A DNA stretch of 64,000 nucleotides from Intrasporangium calvum DSM 43043 (GCF_000184685.1 NC_014830.1:1984001-2048000), one strand, 5' to 3'; numbered from the stretch's first letter, positions 35,471 to 44,467 are shown. The notes: generated by a model from the letters alone, not told the origin. Translations and numbers: made by a program.

Positions 35471-36601
35471 ATGAGCACACGATCGGCCTCCTCCCCGGTG
35501 GGCCTCCACCGCGTCCTCGACCCGACGGGTGACGCCGTCACCTTGCCGCAGGCAGCCCGCCGGCTCGATGCGCGCCCGGAGCTGTGGCCGGACGAGGTGC
35601 GGATCGACGTCGAGACCCTCAACCTGGATGCTGCGTCCTTCCGGCAGCTCGCGGAGAAGCACAGCAGCGGGGGAGTCGTCGACGGCGACGCCGTGCGCAC
35701 CGAGGTGCGTGCCATCATCGCGGAGCGAGGGAAGATGCAGAACCCCGTCACCGGCTCCGGAGGGATGCTCATCGGCACCGTGGCCGAGGTCGGGCCGGAG
35801 AGCCGCACCGGCCTCGAGGTCGGCGACCGGGTCGCCACCCTGGTCTCCCTGTCGCTGACCCCGTTGGCCATCACCGATGGTCTGGAGCGCTGGGACGGCC
35901 GATCCGAGCAGGTGCCCGCCAAGGGGCACGCCATCCTCTTCGGACGGACGATCGCCGCCCGGATCCCGGCCGACATGGACCCACGGCTGGCTCTCATGGT
36001 GATGGACGTGTGCGGCGCGCCCGCGCTCGTCGCCCGAGTCGTGCACGACCACGCCAGTGGTCGGGCGGGAACGCCGACCGACCCCACCGTCGTCGTGCTC
36101 GGAGGTGCGGGCAAGTCCGGCTCACTCTCGCTCGCGGCCGCCCGTCAGGCGGGCGCCGGGCGGGTCGTCGCCGTCGTGCCGACCGAAGACGAGCGTGACC
36201 TGCTCCTGCCGACGGGGCTGGCGGACGACGTGGTCATCGCGGACGCCCGGTCACCCCTGGGCCTGCGCGCTGCAGTCGAGAGCGCCGGTGGTCCGGCGGA
36301 TGTCACGGTCGTCTGTGTCGACGTCCCGGGCTGCGAGCAGCCCGCCATCCTCGCGACGGCAGACGGCGGCACCATCATCTTCTTCAGCATGGCCACCAAC
36401 TTCGCCGCGGCAGCCCTCGGTGCAGAGGGGCTGGCCTCGGACGTGCGGATGCTCATCGGCAACGGGTACGTACCCGGCCACGCCGACCTCGCGCTCGACC
36501 TCGTCCGGAGCAACCCGAGCGTTCGCGCTCTCTTCGAGAGGCGCCTGGAGCCGGCGAGGGTGGCGAGTCTCGCTGAAGGCACCCCGCGTGCCTCCGCGTA
36601 G
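35471..36601 (+). CDS. kdd: L-erythro-3,5-diaminohexanoate dehydrogenase Kdd
   Basis: 376 aa, zinc-alcohol-dehydrogenase-like fold with a GxGxxG-type loop (VVVLGGAGKSGSLSL, ~207-221). The long N-terminal part and the GTVAEVGPESRTGLEVGDRVATLVSLSLTP segment (in part) match Kdd of lysine fermenters. It oxidises 3,5-diaminohexanoate to 3-keto-5-aminohexanoate with NAD+. It is the step after KamDE and before Kce; Kce is not encoded nearby. Confidence 0.88.
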   Translation: MSTRSASSPVGLHRVLDPTGDAVTLPQAARRLDARPELWPDEVRIDVETLNLDAASFRQLAEKHSSGGVVDGDAVRTEVRAIIAERGKMQNPVTGSGGMLIGTVAEVGPESRTGLEVGDRVATLVSLSLTPLAITDGLERWDGRSEQVPAKGHAILFGRTIAARIPADMDPRLALMVMDVCGAPALVARVVHDHASGRAGTPTDPTVVVLGGAGKSGSLSLAAARQAGAGRVVAVVPTEDERDLLLPTGLADDVVIADARSPLGLRAAVESAGGPADVTVVCVDVPGCEQPAILATADGGTIIFFSMATNFAAAALGAEGLASDVRMLIGNGYVPGHADLALDLVRSNPSVRALFERRLEPARVASLAEGTPRASA

Positions 36602-36736
36602 CCGGCCATGTCAGCCGTCTTGGTCAGATGGGCCACACCGAATGTCACGCCTGGTGGAGATGGGCCTGTGCGGTGCCGTTCTTGCGGTAACACCGCCCTT
36701 CCACCGGAAGATGTCCGGGTTCGCTAGGCTGACACC

Positions 36737-38374
36737 GTGACTTCTCCGGCACGTCTCGACCTCGACCCAGAGCTCGTCCGCACGGCGCGCCGCCTGGCCC
36801 GCCACGCCGCGGCTCCCGTGGTCTCCATCGCCAGACGGCACACGACAGTCTCCGTCGAGCGGGCCACCCTGCGACTGGCCGGGCTCTCCGGCGCCGACCA
36901 TGAGCGGGTTCCCTGGGTGAACCACCTGGTCACGGCGGTCCGCGACCAGGTCGGTCTCGAGCACGGGGTCACCACCCCCGTGTACGACGCGCTGCTGCGG
37001 GGGGACGCCGACGACCTGACGACGCTCGCCCAGAAGGCCTCCAGCGGCAACGTGTCGTTCCGTCTTCCCACCGGTCGGGAGGAGCAGGCCGCGCGGCGGG
37101 CGGCCGCCCGCGGGGTCGGGGTTGGCCTCAAGCGCATCGACTCCGCGCGACGGACGCGCGAGCGGCTCGTCTCCCGCCTGGGCGACCCGAGGCAGAAGCC
37201 GTGGATCTACCTCATCGTCGCCACGGGGGACATCTACGAGGACATCCCGCAGGCGCAGGCCGCGGCCCGCGAGGGTGCCGATGTCATCGCCGTCATCCGG
37301 TCCACGGGCCAGTCCCTCCTCGACTATGTGCCCGAGGGAGCGACCCGGGAGGGTTTTGCCGGCACCTACGCGACCCAGGAGAACTTCCGCCTCATGCGAG
37401 CGGCCCTCGACGAGGTGAGCAAGGAACTGGGCCGCTACGTCCGGCTGACGAACTATGCGTCCGGGTTGTGCATGCCGGAGATCGCCGCCCTCGCAGGCAT
37501 GGAGCGTCTCGACATGATGCTCAACGACTCGATGTACGGCATTCTCTTCCGCGACATCAACCCGATCCGCACCTTCGTGGACCAGCGGTTCTCGCGCCAG
37601 ATCCATGCGCGCGCCGGCATCATCATCAACACGGGCGAGGACAACTACCTGACCACAGCCGACGCCGTCGAGGCCGCTCACACGGTGACCGTCAGCCAGC
37701 TGCTCAACGAGCGCTTCGCCAAGGAGGCGGGGCTGGAGGACTGGCAGCTCGGCCTGGGCCACGCCTTCGAGATCAACCCCGACCTGCCGGACAGCTTCCG
37801 GCTCGAGCTCGCCCACGCCATGCTGGCCCGGCAGCTCTTCCCGGAGGCTCCGCTCAAGTGGATGCCGCCGACGAAGCACATGACAGGCGACGTCTTCCGC
37901 GGCTATCTCCTCGACGGCTTCTTCAACCTCGTCGGTGCGATGACCGGCCAAGGCATCCTGCTCGTCGGCATGATGACCGAGGCGGTGGTCACGCCCTTCC
38001 TCTCCGACCGCGACCTCGCGCTGCAGAACGTCCGTTACGTGATGAACGCGGCGAGCGGCCTGACCGAGGACTTCCACCCGCCACGCGACGGCTTCATCCA
38101 GACACGGGCCCGACAGGTCCTCGGTGAGGCGGTCGAGCTGCTCGAGCGCATCGTCCACGACTCCGACCCCTCGGGGGACCCGCCGCTCCTCGCCGCCATC
38201 GCCGACGGCACCTTCGGGCTGATGAAGCGGCCGGCGGACGCGGGAAAGGGTCTCGAGGGGGTCGTGAAGCGGGCACCGGGCTACGACAACCCGGCCATCA
38301 CAGCCCTCGACGCCGGCGTCCCGGCTCCCAAGGTCACGGCCCCCAAGGTCACGGCCCCCAAGGGAGGAAAGTGA
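36737..38374 (+). CDS. kamD: Beta-lysine 5,6-aminomutase alpha subunit KamD
   Basis: 545 aa TIM-barrel subunit. It carries SSGNVSFRLPTGREEQAARRAA (in part), GDIYEDIPQAQAAA and NYASGLCMPEIAA, all typical of D-lysine/beta-lysine 5,6-aminomutase alpha chains. It binds adenosylcobalamin and PLP with KamE. The GTG start is six bases after TAGGCT (36725-36730), leaderless, although kdd ends 135 bases upstream. The C-terminal tail holds a 15-base tandem repeat encoding APKVT. Its stop overlaps the kamE ATG (TGATG). Confidence 0.93.
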   Translation: MTSPARLDLDPELVRTARRLARHAAAPVVSIARRHTTVSVERATLRLAGLSGADHERVPWVNHLVTAVRDQVGLEHGVTTPVYDALLRGDADDLTTLAQKASSGNVSFRLPTGREEQAARRAAARGVGVGLKRIDSARRTRERLVSRLGDPRQKPWIYLIVATGDIYEDIPQAQAAAREGADVIAVIRSTGQSLLDYVPEGATREGFAGTYATQENFRLMRAALDEVSKELGRYVRLTNYASGLCMPEIAALAGMERLDMMLNDSMYGILFRDINPIRTFVDQRFSRQIHARAGIIINTGEDNYLTTADAVEAAHTVTVSQLLNERFAKEAGLEDWQLGLGHAFEINPDLPDSFRLELAHAMLARQLFPEAPLKWMPPTKHMTGDVFRGYLLDGFFNLVGAMTGQGILLVGMMTEAVVTPFLSDRDLALQNVRYVMNAASGLTEDFHPPRDGFIQTRARQVLGEAVELLERIVHDSDPSGDPPLLAAIADGTFGLMKRPADAGKGLEGVVKRAPGYDNPAITALDAGVPAPKVTAPKVTAPKGGK

Positions 38375-39123
38375 TGTCCGCCGTCATCCGCCCGTACGGC
38401 GACACCACCGGCGACGGCATGGTGCAGCTGTCCTTCACCCTGCCCGTCACCCACGACAAGCGGGCAGAGGGCGCCGCGCTCCAGCTGGCGAAGAAGATGG
38501 GTCTCGACCCCGCCCTCCTCGTCCACGCCAAGCCGATGGGCCCCGACTTCACCTTCTTCGTCGTCTACGGCAGCGTGCACCACCTCGTCAACCTCGACGA
38601 GGTGGTGGTCGTGGAACGGGAGTACCCCATCCTGTCGGCGAAGGAGGCCAACGCGGCCATCCGCAAGCACCTGCGCCGCCGCCTTGTCGTCGTCGGTGCG
38701 TGCATCGGCACCGACGCTCACACGGTCGGGATCGACGCGATCCTCAACATCAAAGGGTTCGCGGGGGAGAAGGGCCTCGAGTACTACAGCGAGATCAAGG
38801 TCGTGAACCTCGGCGCTCAGGTGCTCGTGCCCGACCTCGTGGCCCAGGCCAGGGCCGAGAAGGCCGACGCCGTCCTCATCAGCCAGGTCGTCACGCAGAA
38901 GGACGCCCACATCCACAACACGATGCAGATGTCCGCAGCCTTCCGCGAGGCGTATCCCGCGGGACAGGTGCCGATCCTCGTCGCCGGGGGACCACGCTTC
39001 GAGGAGGGCTCCGAGGCGAAGCTGGGCATCGACCGCATCTTCGGCCGCGGCACGACGCCCTCCGAGGTGGCCAGCTACCTCGTCCACGAGATGTCCGTCC
39101 GGAAGGGAAAGAAGCAGCCGTGA
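38374..39123 (+). CDS. kamE: Beta-lysine 5,6-aminomutase beta subunit KamE (B12-binding)
   Basis: 249 aa. The cobalamin-binding motif DxHxxG is at 114-119 (DAHTVG), with H116 as lower axial ligand. K127 lies 11 residues later, the spacing of the PLP lysine in the clostridial enzyme. Together with KamD it moves the 6-amino group of beta-lysine to C5, so the pathway needs vitamin B12. The ATG at 38374 overlaps the kamD stop; a GTG one codon upstream is the alternative. Confidence 0.94.
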   Translation: MSAVIRPYGDTTGDGMVQLSFTLPVTHDKRAEGAALQLAKKMGLDPALLVHAKPMGPDFTFFVVYGSVHHLVNLDEVVVVEREYPILSAKEANAAIRKHLRRRLVVVGACIGTDAHTVGIDAILNIKGFAGEKGLEYYSEIKVVNLGAQVLVPDLVAQARAEKADAVLISQVVTQKDAHIHNTMQMSAAFREAYPAGQVPILVAGGPRFEEGSEAKLGIDRIFGRGTTPSEVASYLVHEMSVRKGKKQP

Positions 39124-39515
39124 GCGAGCACACCACCAAGGCCGAGGTCGGCACGCGGGTCACCCACCGTCGCTACGTCCCCTACAGCCACGCGCACTAC
39201 GCCGGCAACCTCGTCGACGGCGCCTACTCGCTCGCGGCGTTCGGCGACGTCGCCACGGAGATGTGCATCCTGACCGACGGTGACGAGGGCCTGTTCGCGT
39301 CCTACAGCGACGTCCAGTTCAAGGCCCCGGTCCGGGCTGGCGATGTCATCGAGATCAGTGCGGAGATCGTCAGGGTCGGCCGGCGCAGCCGGGAGATGGC
39401 CTTCGAGGTGCGCGTCGTCGGCCGGGGCAACCCGGCCCGGGGGGAGTCCGCGGCGGACCTCCTCGAGCCCGCCCTCGTCGCGACGACGGCACGCGGCGTC
39501 GTCGTCGTCCCCTGA
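39120..39515 (+). CDS. kal: 3-aminobutyryl-CoA ammonia-lyase Kal
   Basis: 131 aa hotdog-fold protein (VTHRRYVPYSHAHYAGNLVDGA, in part). It releases ammonia from L-3-aminobutyryl-CoA to give crotonyl-CoA, the last nitrogen-removing step of lysine fermentation. The GTG start overlaps the kamE stop. The pathway step that makes its substrate (Kce) is missing from this locus. Confidence 0.88.
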   Translation: MSEHTTKAEVGTRVTHRRYVPYSHAHYAGNLVDGAYSLAAFGDVATEMCILTDGDEGLFASYSDVQFKAPVRAGDVIEISAEIVRVGRRSREMAFEVRVVGRGNPARGESAADLLEPALVATTARGVVVVP

Positions 39516-39534
39516 GGCACCCCACGAGCAAGAG

Positions 39535-39554
39535 GCGAGCCGCTCAGCATACGG
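39535..39554 (-). repeat. Diverged repeat copy abutting the lnt promoter
   Basis: GGCGAGCCGCTCAGCATACG, a degraded consensus lacking GCG. Its end overlaps the TACGGT box (39550-39555) that looks like the lnt -10 element. Confidence 0.5.
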
Positions 39555-39562
39555 TGGGGCGC

Positions 39563-41098
39563 GTGCTGTCTCGCGTGCTCGCTGCCCTCGCCAGTGGGGG
39601 ACTGCTCTGCCTGGCGTTCCCGACGTTCGACCTCTGGGGGGCCGCGCCGCTCGCGCTGGCGGTACTCGCGCTCGTCCTGACCGGAGTTCGCCCTCGGGCC
39701 GGCTTCGCGCTCGGCCTGCTCGCCGGCCTCGCGTTCTTCGTCCCGACCCTGCACTGGTCGGGGGTCTACGTCGGCAACCTGCCCTGGTTCGCTCTCTCGA
39801 CCCTCCAGGCCCTGTTCTTCGGACTCGCCGGGACGGTCTACGCCTGGCTCTCCGCGCGAGGCACCGTGCGTCCGCTCGCCTTCGCGGTGGCGTTCATCTG
39901 CGCCGAGTCGCTGCGCTCCCGAGCGCCCTACGGTGGCTTTCCCTGGGTCAAGCTCGCCTTCTCCCAGGCAGACGCACCCTTCGGCAGGCTCGCAGCGCTC
40001 GGCGGTGCACCTTCGGTCGGGTTCGCCGTAGCGCTCACCGGTGCCCTGCTCGCCATGGTCGCGACCCGCGCGGTGGGTCGTATGCCGCTGGGCCGGGTCG
40101 CGCTCCCGGGTGGCCTCGCCGTCGGGCTGGCCGTGTCAGGCCTGCTGGTGCCGATCTCGACGGACGGACCGACGGCGGAGTTCGTCGGCATCCAGGGCAA
40201 TGTCCCGCGACCAGGTCTCGACTTCAACGCGGAGCGCCGAGCGGTGCTGGACAACCACGTCAACGCGACGCTGGCCGCACGGGCAGCCGGGGAGGCAGCG
40301 GGCCAGCCGCGTCCGGACCTCTACGTCTGGCCGGAGAACGCCTCCGACATCGACCCGCTCCGCAACGAGGACGCCAACCAGCTGATCCGCAACACCGTGG
40401 CCCAGACCGGGGTGCCGCTCATCGTCGGCGGGCTGCTGGAGGAACCCGAGGGATACCTCTCCAACACGTCGCTGCTCTTCGAGCCGGGGAAGGGCGACAC
40501 CGCTCGCTACGTCAAGCGGCACCCGGTGCCCTTCGGCGAGTACATCCCGAACCGAGACTTCTGGCGCCTCTTCAGCGACCAGGTCGACCTGGTCCGTCGG
40601 GACTTCTACCCGGGGTCCGAGGTCGGCCTCTTCACCGTCCCGGCCCGTTCCGGCCAGGTGATCCGGGCCGGCCTGTCCATCTGTTTCGAGGTGGCCTACG
40701 ACGACATCATGCGCGACGTGGTCAATGCCGGAGCCAACGTCCTGGTCGTCCAGACGAACAACGCCACCTTCGGCTACACGGCCGAGTCACCCCAGCAGCT
40801 GGCCATCAGCCGGCTGCGCGCCATCGAGCTCGGCCGGTCCGTCGTCCACGTGTCCACGGTGGGCCAGAGCGCCTTGATCACCCCCGACGGAACCGCCCAT
40901 CAGGTCACGTCGTTGTACACACAGGCGGTCGTACGCGGTGCCCTACCATTGCGGGACTCGCGGACGCTGTCCGTCAGACTCGGGGGGACACCGGAGCTCG
41001 CGGCGGTGCTGGCCCTGCTCGGGCTGGTCGCGGCGGCCGCGCGGCGACGCCCCCGAACCACCGATGACATCGACCCGAACCACCGACGACGGGAATGA
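39563..41098 (+). CDS. lnt: Apolipoprotein N-acyltransferase Lnt
   Basis: 511 aa. Six or more membrane helices (~5-195) precede a periplasmic nitrilase domain with the catalytic Glu in HPVPFGEYIP, a lysine in YVKRHP and the Cys in LSICFEVAYDD. It adds the third acyl chain to lipoproteins. The GTG at 39563 is chosen since TACGGT (39550-39555) is seven bases upstream. A repeat copy at 40079-40096 encodes GRMPLGR in a loop. In mycobacteria Lnt and Ppm1 are one polypeptide; here they are separate adjacent genes. Confidence 0.9.
   Translation: MLSRVLAALASGGLLCLAFPTFDLWGAAPLALAVLALVLTGVRPRAGFALGLLAGLAFFVPTLHWSGVYVGNLPWFALSTLQALFFGLAGTVYAWLSARGTVRPLAFAVAFICAESLRSRAPYGGFPWVKLAFSQADAPFGRLAALGGAPSVGFAVALTGALLAMVATRAVGRMPLGRVALPGGLAVGLAVSGLLVPISTDGPTAEFVGIQGNVPRPGLDFNAERRAVLDNHVNATLAARAAGEAAGQPRPDLYVWPENASDIDPLRNEDANQLIRNTVAQTGVPLIVGGLLEEPEGYLSNTSLLFEPGKGDTARYVKRHPVPFGEYIPNRDFWRLFSDQVDLVRRDFYPGSEVGLFTVPARSGQVIRAGLSICFEVAYDDIMRDVVNAGANVLVVQTNNATFGYTAESPQQLAISRLRAIELGRSVVHVSTVGQSALITPDGTAHQVTSLYTQAVVRGALPLRDSRTLSVRLGGTPELAAVLALLGLVAAAARRRPRTTDDIDPNHRRRE
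40079..40096 (+). repeat. Dispersed repeat inside lnt
   Basis: CGTATGCCGCTGGGCCGG, in frame within the loop between the membrane and nitrilase parts of Lnt. Confidence 0.7.
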
Positions 41099-41105
41099 CC
41101 CGAGC

Positions 41106-41924
41106 ATGACGACGCAGCGCGAACCCGTGGCCCGAGTCGCCGTGCTCGTTCCGACGTACAACGAGCGCGACAATCTTCCCCTCATCCTGGCCAGGCTGCG
41201 CGCCAGCGTCCCCGCGGCCGACCTCTTCGTCCTCGACGACAACTCGCCGGACGGCACCGGCACCGTCGCGGACGAGCTCGCAGCCCAGGACGACCGCATC
41301 CGCGTGGTGCACCGCGCCGGCAAGGAGGGCCTCGGTCGGGCCTACCTGGCGGGCTTCGCCCTCGCGCTGGAGGAGGGGTACGACGTCGCGGTCGAGATCG
41401 ACGCCGACGGGTCGCACCAGCCGGAACAGCTGCCACAGATCCTGGCGGCGCTCACGGACGCCGACCTCGTCATCGGTGCGCGCTGGATCCCGGGAGGGCA
41501 GGTGCGCAACTGGCCCCTGCGGCGCAAGCTCCTCTCGGTCGGCGCGAACCTCTACACCAAGGTGCTGCTCGGGATGGGCGTCAACGATGCGACGGCCGGC
41601 TACCGGGCCTACCGGACCAGCGCCCTGCGAACGATGGACCTCAACGGCGTCGAGTCGCAGGGCTACTGCTTCCAGATCGACCTGACATTGCGGGCGATTC
41701 GGGCCGGCCTCACCGTCGTCGAGGTGCCCATCACCTTCGTCGAGCGGGAGGTGGGGGTCTCCAAGATGGGCCAGGACATCGTCCGCGAAGCCCTCCTCAA
41801 CGTGACGAAGTGGGGCCTCGAGCACCGGGTCGGTCAGCTCAGGTCCGCGCTGCAACGGAAGCGGCCACCGGCCTCCGCCGGCGAGCCCGAACCAGACCCG
41901 GTCGACCTCGGGCGCGAGCCGTGA
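41106..41924 (+). CDS. ppm1: Polyprenol monophosphomannose synthase Ppm1
   Basis: 272 aa GT2 glycosyltransferase. Metal/nucleotide motifs are FVLDDNSPDGTGT and the DADGSHQPEQLP acceptor region. It lacks the C-terminal membrane anchors of eukaryotic DPM1. It makes polyprenyl-phosphate-mannose from GDP-mannose, the donor for lipomannans and O-mannosylation. It starts seven bases after lnt, consistent with a shared transcript. Confidence 0.9.
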   Translation: MTTQREPVARVAVLVPTYNERDNLPLILARLRASVPAADLFVLDDNSPDGTGTVADELAAQDDRIRVVHRAGKEGLGRAYLAGFALALEEGYDVAVEIDADGSHQPEQLPQILAALTDADLVIGARWIPGGQVRNWPLRRKLLSVGANLYTKVLLGMGVNDATAGYRAYRTSALRTMDLNGVESQGYCFQIDLTLRAIRAGLTVVEVPITFVEREVGVSKMGQDIVREALLNVTKWGLEHRVGQLRSALQRKRPPASAGEPEPDPVDLGREP

Positions 41925-42418
41925 CCGCGACGCGCCGAGGAGGGCTGCGCCCGACCCGGGTCGTCGCGCTGCTCCTCCTCGTGGTGCCGATCCTCGAGGT
42001 GATGGCCCTCGTGGCCGTCGGTCAGGTCATCGGCGGCTGGCCCACGTTCTTCCTCCTGGTCGCCATCTCCGTCCTCGGCGCCTGGCTCATCCGTCGTGAG
42101 GGCGCGCGGGCATGGGGGGCACTGGTGGAGGCGCTCCGCAGCGGTCGGATGCCCGCTCGCGAGCTCGCCGACGGCGTTCTCGTCCTCATCGGCGGCACCC
42201 TGCTGTTGACCCCGGGCTTCCTCACCGACGTCGTCGGCTTCGCGCTGGTCGTCCCCGTCACCCGGCCCGTGGCCCGCCGGCTGCTCGAGACGGTGATCAC
42301 CAAGCGGCTCCTCGCCCAGTCGCCCTACCTCGCGGGCGGCTCCGGCGGGATCGGGCCGGACCGCACGGGCCCGACCACCCGAGGCGACGTCATCGAAGGG
42401 GAGATCGTCGACGACTGA
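41921..42418 (+). CDS. fxsA: FxsA-family membrane protein
   Basis: 165 aa with about three membrane segments. The FxsA pattern shows in PILEVMALVAVGQVIGGW (near 23-40), LGAWLIRREG and LLLTPGFLTDVVGF. FxsA reduces exclusion of phage by the F plasmid in E. coli, and its real role in other bacteria is unclear. The GTG start overlaps the ppm1 stop, so the gene is part of the lnt-ppm1 operon. Confidence 0.88.
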   Translation: MTATRRGGLRPTRVVALLLLVVPILEVMALVAVGQVIGGWPTFFLLVAISVLGAWLIRREGARAWGALVEALRSGRMPARELADGVLVLIGGTLLLTPGFLTDVVGFALVVPVTRPVARRLLETVITKRLLAQSPYLAGGSGGIGPDRTGPTTRGDVIEGEIVDD

Positions 42419-42436
42419 GGGCCGCGTGCGGAAGCC

Positions 42437-42453
42437 AGCCCAGCGGCATACGG
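42437..42453 (-). repeat. Dispersed repeat, copy between fxsA and rbpA
   Basis: AGCCCAGCGGCATACGG lies 19 bases after the fxsA stop in the convergent fxsA-rbpA interval. Confidence 0.85.
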
Positions 42454-42465
42454 CCGGTATGTGAA

Positions 42466-42498
42466 AGAGCCCGCCCCCACGAACGGGACGGGCCCTCT
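42466..42498 (-). terminator. rbpA terminator hairpin
   Basis: A GC-rich bulged stem of about 11 bp (42466-42476 with 42485-42498) and an 8-base loop. It is followed on the minus strand by CTCTTTC. It ends the rbpA transcript. Confidence 0.6.
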
Positions 42499-42518
42499 CA
42501 GGCCAGGGGATGTGAAGG

Positions 42519-42881
42519 TCAGGCTGACTTCTTGCGGCGCGGCTTCTCGCCGCGCGACTCGCGCAGAAGCGTCAGCCGCTCCTCGAGGAGCTCCTCGAGC
42601 TCAGGGATGGAGCGCCGCTCGAGGAGCATGTCCCAGTGCGTGCGCTGGTGCTTGACCGGCTTGGCCTCCGGCTCCGGCCCACCGCCCTGAAGTCGGGCAT
42701 CGAGCCCGCAGCGGCACTCCCACGTCGGCGGCACCTCGGCCTCCACCGAGAACGGCAGCTCGGTGCGGTGTCCGTTGGCGCAGAGGTAGACGGTGAGCAT
42801 CCGCTCACTGGGCACGACGTTCTCGTCGCTCTCGAAGCTGCGTGCGCCGAGGTTCGAACCTCGTAGTGCTCGGTCTGCCAT
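42519..42881 (-). CDS. rbpA: RNA polymerase-binding protein RbpA
   Basis: 120 aa. The N-terminal MADRALRGSNLGARSFESDEN matches RbpA. Zinc-type cysteines are in YLCANGH and WECRCG, and the sigma-interaction domain (~70-115: HWDMLLERRSIPELEELL) is intact. It stabilises RNA polymerase holoenzyme with group 1/2 sigma factors and promotes open-complex formation. The start at MADR is favoured over one five codons upstream by homology. A SigR/SigH-like promoter lies upstream. The coding sequence holds a 16-bp perfect palindrome at 42848-42863. Confidence 0.96.
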   Translation of the reverse strand: MADRALRGSNLGARSFESDENVVPSERMLTVYLCANGHRTELPFSVEAEVPPTWECRCGLDARLQGGGPEPEAKPVKHQRTHWDMLLERRSIPELEELLEERLTLLRESRGEKPRRKKSA

Positions 42882-42951
42882 CGGGACCCCTCCCAAAGAA
42901 AGTCTGTTCCTGGCCTGTACCCACGCGGGTACCTACCCTCACAGACGCTTG

Positions 42952-42977
42952 AACGAGCCAGAGGGTTGGCTTGTTCC
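42952..42977 (-). promoter_or_regulatory. SigR/SigH-type thiol-stress promoter of rbpA
   Basis: On the minus strand GGAAC (42973-42977) is followed by exactly 18 bases and GTT (42952-42954), the ECF sigma-R/sigma-H consensus GGAAY-N18-GTT. In Streptomyces rbpA is a known sigma-R target, which strengthens the call. A GTACCC/GGGTAC hairpin (42917-42932) lies in the leader. Confidence 0.7.
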
Positions 42978-42997
42978 CGACGTTGCGCGACGAGGCG

Positions 42998-44374
42998 TCA
43001 CACGACCACGGGGACGGGGTTGCCTGCCTCCTCGATGCCCCGCCGCATGTCGACCCTGGAGAGCAACAACCCACCGACGATGAAGAAGAGGATCAGCACG
43101 ACGATGGCCCATCGGTACGAGCCGGTGAACTGGAAGGTCAGTCCGAACGCGAGAGTCCCGAGCCAGCTCGTGCCGCGTTCCATCGCCTGGTAGAGGCTGA
43201 AGAACTCAGCCTCCCGCCCCTTGGGGATCAGCTGGCTGTACAGCGAGCGCGAGAGCGCCTGCGTGCCGCCCAGGACGATGCCGATGAGGAGGCCGAGCGC
43301 GAGGAAGGTGGTCGTGGCTCGCTGGGGCGTGACGAACGCGACGATGACGACCACGGTCCACAGGCCGATGCCGTAGAGCACCGTCCGCCAGGCCCCGACC
43401 TTGCCGGCGACCCGCCCGAAGAGCCGGGCCCCGAAGAAGGCGACGAACTGGACGAAGAGGAAGACCCCGAGGACGAACGTCTCGTCGAACTTCAGCTCCT
43501 CGATGCCGTAGAGGCTCGAGCTGCCGATGACGGTCTGGATCCCGTCGTTGAAGAACAGGTAGGCGACGAGGAAGAGCAGCGTCTGGGGGTAGAGCCGCAG
43601 CTCCCGGAACGTCGTGCGCAGCTGGGTGAGGCTCCCGCCGAGGACGCCGGCCCTGCGGTCGACCGGGGGCGCCACGGTGCCGGTGATGTGACGCAGACCG
43701 CGATAGGGGATGACCGTGAAGGCCGCCCACCACAGCCCGGCGCTGAGCAGACTGACGCGGGTCGAGGTGGCCCGGTCGAGCCCGAGGTCCTCGTGGAACA
43801 GGTCGAGGGCGAAGTTGAGGGCCAGCAGGATGCCGCCGCCGAGGTAGCCGAAGGACCAGCCCTTGGAGGACACCCGGTCGCGTTCGTTCTCGTTGGCGAT
43901 GCGGCACAGGAGCGAGTCGTAGATGACGAGTGACGCGCCGAGGCAGAGGCTGGTGATCATCACGAGCAGGACGCCGAGCTGCCAGTTCGAGCCGGAGACG
44001 AAGAACATCAGGCCGGCTGCCGCCGCACCTGCCCAGGCGAAGCCGGCGAACAGGCGGGTCGGCTGGCTGCTCCGGTCGGCGATCGCGCCGATGAAGATGA
44101 GCATGATGGCCGAGACGATCGTCGAGATCGTCACCGTGTAGGGGTAGACGGACCCCGGGGAGATCGGCACCCCGAAGAAGCTGAGGTTCGTCGTGCACGT
44201 CGCGCCCGCGGCGAGGTCCGGGCAGGCGGCGGCCTTCGCGACGGACGTGAGGTACGGGCTCATGAGCACGGTCGCCGTCGTCGTGACGTAGGCGGAGTTG
44301 GCCCAGTCGTACCAGTACCAGGAGCGCTGTTCCTTCGTCTCCGGGCGGGCCCGGTGGACGGCGACGTCGGTCAT
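42998..44374 (-). CDS. MFS transporter, UMF1/ATG22-like
   Basis: 458 aa with about 12 membrane helices. The N-terminal WYWYDWANSAYVTT is the UMF1 signature, and an IGAIADRSSQPTR motif A-like loop is present. Prokaryotic UMF1 transporters are probably amino-acid or metabolite exporters; no substrate is proven. Upstream on the same strand is the YwiC-like gene (93-base gap). Confidence 0.88.
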   Translation of the reverse strand: MTDVAVHRARPETKEQRSWYWYDWANSAYVTTTATVLMSPYLTSVAKAAACPDLAAGATCTTNLSFFGVPISPGSVYPYTVTISTIVSAIMLIFIGAIADRSSQPTRLFAGFAWAGAAAAGLMFFVSGSNWQLGVLLVMITSLCLGASLVIYDSLLCRIANENERDRVSSKGWSFGYLGGGILLALNFALDLFHEDLGLDRATSTRVSLLSAGLWWAAFTVIPYRGLRHITGTVAPPVDRRAGVLGGSLTQLRTTFRELRLYPQTLLFLVAYLFFNDGIQTVIGSSSLYGIEELKFDETFVLGVFLFVQFVAFFGARLFGRVAGKVGAWRTVLYGIGLWTVVVIVAFVTPQRATTTFLALGLLIGIVLGGTQALSRSLYSQLIPKGREAEFFSLYQAMERGTSWLGTLAFGLTFQFTGSYRWAIVVLILFFIVGGLLLSRVDMRRGIEEAGNPVPVVV

Positions 44375-44467
44375 GCGTCGCACTTTCCCACACCTGTGCG
44401 CATCGGCGTGGGACAACACGTCCAGCTCGTGGAGCCCGCCGCGGCTCGTGTCCTGCCGGACCGTCCC

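Noticed and set aside
36602-36736. Cobalamin riboswitch before kamD
   Set aside because: No B12-box-like conserved core was found, and the TAGGCT box six bases before the GTG argues for a leaderless start.
42848-42863. CGAGGTTCGAACCTCG, which looks like a tRNA T-arm
   Set aside because: It is a perfect palindrome inside the rbpA coding sequence; no D-arm, anticodon or acceptor pairing surrounds it.
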